Of a stretch of 14,245 bases of DNA, positions 9,415 to 14,245 are shown piece after piece. The translations under genes and the position numbers were made by a program. Source of the DNA: Acanthamoeba sp. SK_2022b (Eukaryota; Discosea; Longamoebia; Acanthamoebidae). The stretch's first letter is position 1, and every line of letters starts with the position of its first letter. The notes beneath the pieces were generated by a model. It worked only from the letters and a program-made list of their open reading frames with translations. It had not been told where the DNA came from and did not search any database. The stretch spans positions 1 to 14,245 of the forward strand of contig JANDJZ010001030.1 of the NCBI GenBank assembly GCA_027943245.1, written 5' to 3'.

Positions 9415-9912
9415 CAGTGGTGTTGGGGTTGTGATGTTGTTGTGGTGTTGTGGTGGTGATGTTGTTTTGGTGTTGTGGTGGTGATATTGTGTTGTGGTGG
9501 TGTTGTGATGATGTTGTGGTGGTGGTGTAGTGGTGATATTGTGGTGCTGTGGTGCTGTAGTGATGTTGTAGTGATGTTGCAGTGATGTTGTGGTGATGTT
9601 GTGGTGGTGGTGTTGTGGTAATGTTGTTGTGATGTTGTGGTGTTGTGGTGGTGTTGTGGTGCTGGTGGTGTGATGTTGTTGTTGTGGCGTTGTGGTGATG
9701 CAGTGGGGTTGTGGTACTGTAGTTGTGGTATTGGGGTGGTTTTGTGATGTGGTGGTGTTGTGGTGGTGGTGTGGCTGTGGTGTAGTGATGTTGTGGTAGT
9801 GATGTTTGGTGTTGTTGTTGTGGTGGTGTGGGTGTTGTTGTACTGTTGTGGTGATGTTGGTGTGGTGGGGTGGTGTTGTGGTGATGGTGGTGATGTAGTG
9901 ATATTATGGTGC
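9415..9912 (-). repeat. Inverted segment 2 of the C/A repeat
   Basis: About 500 bp are G/T-rich on the + strand (GTGGTGATGTTGTGG and relatives), the reverse of the flanking blocks. GG doublets are dense, with local runs such as GTGGTGGTGGTGT, but runs of three or more G are rare (GTGGGGTGG near 9865-9872). No credible gene is present. The left edge is the junction-3 hairpin and the right edge the junction-4 hairpin. Confidence 0.85.
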
Positions 9913-9919
9913 CACTACA
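9894..9919. other. Hairpin at strand-switch junction 4
   Basis: TGTAGTG (9894-9900) and CACTACA (9913-9919) are perfect 7-bp arms around the 12 bases ATATTATGGTGC. The + strand returns to C/A-rich composition immediately after the second arm. Confidence 0.7.
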
Positions 9920-10417
9920 CCACAACACCATTACACCATCACAGCATCACCACCACCACAACGCCACCACCACAACAACATCATCACAGCACCACAGCAC
10001 CACACCACCACAACACCATCACCACCATCACCACAACACCATCACAACACCATCACCACCATACCATCACCATTACCACCACAACACAACAACACCATAA
10101 CAACTGCCCAATATCACAACATTACCACAACACCACCACAACACAACATCACCACACCATCTCCCCAACACCACCATAACAACACCACACCAGCAACATC
10201 AAAATCACCACAACACACCACAACACCACAACACCACCACAATATCACCACAACCACACCATCACCACCACTTTACCACTACACCCCACAACACACCACA
10301 ACACCACATCACCACAACACCACCACAACAGCACCACACCATCACAACAACACCATAACAACACCACACCATCACAGCACCATTCCAACCACACCATCAC
10401 CACCACTTTACCACAAC
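9913..10417. repeat. C/A-rich low-complexity block 4
   Basis: About 500 bp of + oriented C/A mosaic. A 28-base phrase ending ACCACTTTACCAC occurs at 10252-10279 and again at 10387-10414, 135 bp apart, marking a local duplication just before the unique island. No gene is seen. Confidence 0.87.
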
Positions 10418-10602
10418 AGACATACTGCATCTCGCTGTTTCTTCTCTGTGTTCTTTATTTCTCATTAATGATCATTACATGAGTTAGGTGCCACTCTGCC
10501 AACGGATGACACAGGTTCACCTTGGCGCCAGAGGTGTATATGGCCTGCACCTGATGAATGTTGGTGTGTCTGTGTTGGGAATGTATGCTGCCCCTTTCTC
10601 TC

Positions 10603-10617
10603 TGTGTGTGTGTGTGT
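10603..10617. repeat. Short (TG)7 microsatellite
   Basis: Seven TG units preceded by TTTCTCTC. It is inside the unique island and short enough to be only moderately variable. Confidence 0.85.
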
Positions 10618-10666
10618 ATTGGTCTCCTACTTCCTGAGCTTGCTACATATTTATAAACCCCCACTG

Positions 10667-10682
10667 TGTTCAGTGGTGAACA
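10667..10682. other. Dyad TGTTCA-GTGG-TGAACA
   Basis: Perfect 6-bp arms around four bases. It resembles hormone-receptor half-site dyads, but the spacing does not fit a known element I can name. A TATTTATAAA stretch lies about 10-20 bp upstream at 10648-10657. I regard any promoter role as unproven. Confidence 0.45.
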
Positions 10683-10994
10683 GACACATGGCATCAACAC
10701 CCTTCCGCCAGCAAAGCTGGGCAGGAGGCCTCTTGAGGTGTCAGGCCTAAGTGGTGTGCACACATAATTACTTGCCCCCCACCCCTTTCCCAGTGCTCTT
10801 GCTTGGGGTTGAGGATCTGCCCATTACCAGTTCAGAGTATGGCATGGCGCTGGTAGTCCTGTGTGGGCTGCCACTCTACTACCTGCTTTCCCTCCCCCAA
10901 ATCCTGTTGTAATAGGATGCTCACGTGCAGTGGTGGTGGGTGTTCAAGAGAAGGAAGTATGGGTGCACCCTTACCACTGCAAGCTATGATGTAT

Positions 10995-11004
10995 GGGGGG
11001 GGGG
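10995..11004. repeat. G10 homopolymer
   Basis: Ten consecutive G within ATGTAT...TGTAG, in the unique island. Runs like this are prone to length error in sequencing and replication. Confidence 0.9.
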
Positions 11005-11115
11005 TGTAGATTGGAGTTTGCGAAGAGAAAATACAGAGGAAATACGGAGAAAATACAAATTAATTTCCTTTAAATTCACATATTTTAATTTATATATCTG
11101 TATTTTTTGCCATTT

Positions 11116-11131
11116 AATTATGGCCATAATT
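11116..11131. other. 16-bp perfect palindrome near the island's right end
   Basis: AATTATGGCCATAATT is identical on both strands. It lies about 40 bp before the island gives way to the C/A repeat. Confidence 0.8.
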
Positions 11132-11693
11132 CCATGGGTAGCTTCAATTTTATTGATTTTTGTTGTAGTACCACAACCTACATCATCACTTCATCACCAC
11201 AACATCACCACCACACCACACCACAACAACACATCACAACATCACAACATCACCATAACATCACAGCAGCACCACTACCAAAACACCACAATCCCAGCAC
11301 CATAACATCAACACCATTACACCACCACAACATCACCACCACCATGACAACACAACCACATCAACACCACTACACCACCACAATACTACCACAACATCAC
11401 CACCACACCACCACACCACCACAACCACCACACCACATCACCACAGCACCACCACACCACCACCACTACAACATCACCATCACATCACCACACCACCACC
11501 ACAACACCACTACAACACCACCAGCACCACCACCTAACCACCACCACCACCACCTGACCACCACCACAACATCACCACAGCACCACAGCCACCACCATCA
11601 CCACAACAACATCATCACCACACCATCACCACACCAACCACACCATCACCACACCACACCACAACACCATCACCACACCATCACCACACCATT

Positions 11694-11797
11694 ACAACAT
11701 CACCACACCACCATCTCAACACCACCACAACACCATCACACCATCACAACATCACCACACCACCATCTCAACACCACCACAACACCACCACAACATC
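11694..11797. repeat. 52-bp tandem pair
   Basis: ACAACATCACCACACCACCA, followed by TCTCAACACC, starts at 11694 and again at 11746. The two 52-bp units differ only in their last dozen bases. Confidence 0.7.
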
Positions 11798-12620
11798 ACC
11801 ACAACACCATCACAACACCACCACAACACTAGCACCACACCTCAACACCACCACACCATCACCACACCACAACACCACCACAACACCATCACAATATCAC
11901 AACAACACCCCCACAACACCACCACCACACCACCATACCACCACCACAACTCCACAACATCACCACTACCACCACCACAACAACACCACCACCACCATTA
12001 CCACACCATCACAACATCATCACAACACAACAGCAACATTACAACACCACAATACAACTCCACATCACCACCACACAACATCACCACACCAATACCACAA
12101 CATCACCACAGCACCACCACAACAACAACACCACACCACCACACCACCACACCAGCACACTATCACCACCACCACAACATCACAACACCAGCACCACCAC
12201 AACATCACAGCACCAGCACCACCACCACAACACCATCACAACACCTGCTCCACACCAGCACCACCACACCACACCACCACAACACCACAACACCACCACT
12301 ACAACACCATCACCACACCAGCACCAGCAAAACACCATCACAACACCATCACAACACTACCACAACATCACAACACCACCACACCACCACCACACTACCA
12401 CCACTCCACACCACTACAACCACCACACCACACCACCACACCACCACATCATCACGACAATGCCACCACCACATCACCACCACACCACCACCACATCAGC
12501 ACCACAACGCCACCACCACATCACCACCACAACACCAAAACATACCACCATAACACCACCACAATACCACAACATCACCTCAACATCATCACAACAACAC
12601 TACAACACCACCACCAAACC

Positions 12621-12753
12621 ATCTCCACAAAAGCATCACACTACAACAGCACCACAACCAAACCATCTCCACAACTACATTAGCACACCAAAACAGCACC
12701 AAACATCTGCACAAAATCATCACACTACAACAGCACCACAACACCTCCACACT
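12621..12753. repeat. Diverged direct repeat, 94 bp apart
   Basis: ATCTCCACAAAAGCATCACA (12621) and ATCTGCACAAAATCATCACA (12715) open two ~39-base blocks that both continue CTACAACAGCACCACAAC. Only two differences are visible. Confidence 0.65.
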
Positions 12754-13340
12754 ACAATATCACCACAACAGCACCACACCTCCATCACAACACCACAACA
12801 TCATCACAACACCACAACACCACAACAACACCACATTAACACCACAACCATCACACAAGCATACCACCACCTGAACACCACCACACCACCACACCACCAA
12901 AACACCACCACAACCCCACCACAACACCACAACATCACACCACCACAACACCATCACACCATCACAACACCACACCACCACACCATAACACCACCACTTC
13001 ATCACCACAATACCACCACAGTACCACCACAACACCACTACATCACCACACTATGACCACACCACCACAACACCACAACATCACCACCACACCACCCCAA
13101 CACCACAACACCACCACCACAAGATCACACCACCACATCACCACAACAACACCACCACAACACCCACCACCACAACACCAACCACAACGCCACCATTACA
13201 CCACACCACCACAACTACATCACCACAACATCGCACAAATCACTACAACATCACCACCACAACCACATACCCACCACACCACTACCACGCCACACCACCA
13301 CAACACCATCACCATCACAATAACATAACCACAACATCAC

Positions 13341-13463
13341 AACACCAACACCAGCATCACCAGCACAACGCCATCATCATCATATCACCATCACCATCAC
13401 AACACCATCACCATCACAACACCATCACCATCACAACACCAACACCAGCATCACCAGCACAAC
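13341..13463. repeat. 94-bp duplication enclosing 17-bp units
   Basis: AACACCAACACCAGCATCAC, followed by CAGCACAAC, occurs at 13341-13369 and 13435-13463. Between them lie two exact 17-bp units, AACACCATCACCATCAC, at 13401 and 13418. Similar AACACCATCACC words continue to about 13690. Confidence 0.7.
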
Positions 13464-13780
13464 ACCATCACCATCACAACACCATCACCACACCATCACA
13501 ATACCATCACCAGCACAACACCATCACAACACCATCACCGTCACCACACCATAACCACAACATCACAACACCATTCACCATCACAACATCACCACCACAA
13601 CATCACCATCACAATACCATCACCACAACATCACAACACCAGCACAACACCATCACAACACCATCACCACCACACCGTCACCATCACCACTCCATCACAA
13701 CATCATCACCACCATCACCACACACCACAACACCACACCACCACCATAACACCATCACAACACCACCACCACACCACCAC

Positions 13781-14090
13781 CACATATCACCACAACACCA
13801 GAACACCACAACACCACCACATATCACCACAACACCACCACATATCACCACACATCACCACACACCACACCACAACACCACATGACACCACACCACCACA
13901 TATCACCACACACCACAACACCACACCACACCACATAACACCACACCACACCACCACATAACACCACACTACACCACCACATATCACCAAACACCACCAC
14001 ACCACACCACCACACCACCACATATCACCACACATCACAACACCACCACAACATCACCACAACACCACCACATATCACCACATATCACAA
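13781..14090. repeat. CACATATCACC-rich subarray
   Basis: CACATATCA appears at about 13781, 13818, 13839, 13897, 13978, 14019, 14069 and once more just after, usually following ACACCAC. The T-containing ATATC distinguishes it from the rest of the block. The spacing is irregular. Confidence 0.65.
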
Positions 14091-14245
14091 CGCCACCACA
14101 ACATCACCACAACACCACCACACCATCACAACACCATCACCACACCATCACACCATCACCACAACATCACCACAACACCATCACACCATCACCACAACAC
14201 CATCACAATATCAACATCACCACTATAACACCATCAACATCACCA

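Larger units (their letters stand above)
10418..11168. other. Unique mixed-composition island, ~750 bp, possibly inserted
   Basis: This is the longest stretch with ordinary base composition. The first two-thirds are balanced or GC-richer (GGATGACACAGGTTCACC, CTGGGCAGGAGGCCTC). From about 11030 it turns AT-rich (AAATACAGAGGAAATACGG, TTTAATTTATATATC). TACCACAAC occurs at 10409-10417 and 11169-11177, so it could be a 9-bp target duplication, but the word is common in this DNA. There is no terminal inverted repeat, poly-A tail or transposase/reverse-transcriptase frame. A 102-codon frame on the minus strand (10455-10763) and a frame from 10925 that runs into the C/A repeat show no recognisable domain. 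It may be a degraded transposon piece or ancestral spacer. Confidence 0.5.
11169..14245. repeat. C/A-rich low-complexity block 5, runs off the window
   Basis: About 3.1 kb of the same mosaic to the window end, with changing local flavour: CCACCACC-rich at 11400-11620, CACCATCACCAC-rich at 11620-11900, AACACCAGCACC at 12180-12340, ACCATCACCATC at 13320-13690 and CACATATCACC at 13780-14090. The 241-codon frame at 11107-11832 and the 198-codon frame at 12460-13056 are Thr/His/Pro/Gln/Asn artefacts. The block probably continues to the right. Confidence 0.9.

Noticed and set aside
10448..10460. AAATAAA on the minus strand as a polyadenylation signal for the island frame
   Set aside because: The hexamer is common by chance and there is no supported gene upstream of it.
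10510..10535. GGTTCACCTTGG as a tRNA-type B box of a SINE
   Set aside because: It departs from the B-box consensus, no A box is seen at the right distance upstream, and there is no A-rich or microsatellite tail at the island's end.
10551..10557. CTGATGA, the first core box of a hammerhead ribozyme
   Set aside because: No CGAAA box or closing stems follow at a suitable distance, so the fold cannot form.
10648..10674. TATTTATAAA followed by TTCAGT as a core promoter with arthropod-type initiator
   Set aside because: The distance between the TATA-like stretch and the initiator-like word is about 20-24 bases, too short, and no gene follows downstream.
10455..10763. 102-codon minus-strand open frame in the unique island
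   Set aside because: No recognisable motif. It includes a translated microsatellite (HTHTQRERGS) and a TATA-like stretch, and lacks neighbouring exons I can identify. Its length is plausible by chance.
10925..11305. 126-codon + strand open frame with a hydrophobic stretch (IIPWVASILLIFVVV)
   Set aside because: The hydrophobic part comes from AT-rich DNA and the frame continues straight into the C/A repeat. There is no support for a real membrane protein.

Overview
This window looks like non-coding, repeat-dominated eukaryotic DNA, most likely from an animal. I find no gene I would defend: no recognisable protein domain, no tRNA or rRNA, no ribosome-binding-site/operon organisation, no CRISPR array. 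Several unrelated tandem-repeat families abut one another and are followed by about 11 kb of C/A-only low-complexity DNA. This suggests heterochromatin (pericentromeric, subtelomeric or sex-linked) or a very repeat-rich genome. Species cannot be fixed from the sequence. A decapod or other arthropod is only a weak guess.

Layout, left to right. (1) 1-620: about four and a fraction copies of a ~152-bp satellite with a conserved core and a variable middle. (2) 659-742: four 21-bp units centred on CCTAGG. (3) 743-~1660: about 80 units of an 11-bp T-rich repeat that decays towards its right end. (4) ~1661-1946: AT-rich DNA with no gene. (5) 1947-~2453: a second 21-bp monomer array, organised as a 62-bp higher-order repeat of three monomer types (21+21+20) with two dimeric units that look like crossover products. 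(6) 2454-14245: a vast mosaic of CCA, CA, ACA and TCA words on the + strand. It is broken by two unique islands (5708-5852 and about 10418-11168) and by two segments where the same low-complexity DNA lies in the opposite orientation (about 8132-8382 and 9415-9912).

Long open frames across the C/A mosaic are compositional. With G almost absent and T rare on the + strand, stop codons can hardly form, and the predicted products are only Thr/His/Pro/Gln/Asn runs (or Val/Trp/Cys/Gly runs on the other strand). I do not annotate them as genes.

The most informative structures are: a 145-bp insertion at 5708-5852 that interrupts a 69-bp repeat unit and is flanked by an 11-bp direct repeat, which defines the pre-insertion site; the dimer/trimer higher-order organisation at 2005-2453 and its kinship with the 21-bp array 1.3 kb upstream; three copies of a 149-bp block at 6756-7215 that are identical by eye inside otherwise diverged sequence; and two strand-switch segments whose four junctions each carry a short hairpin.
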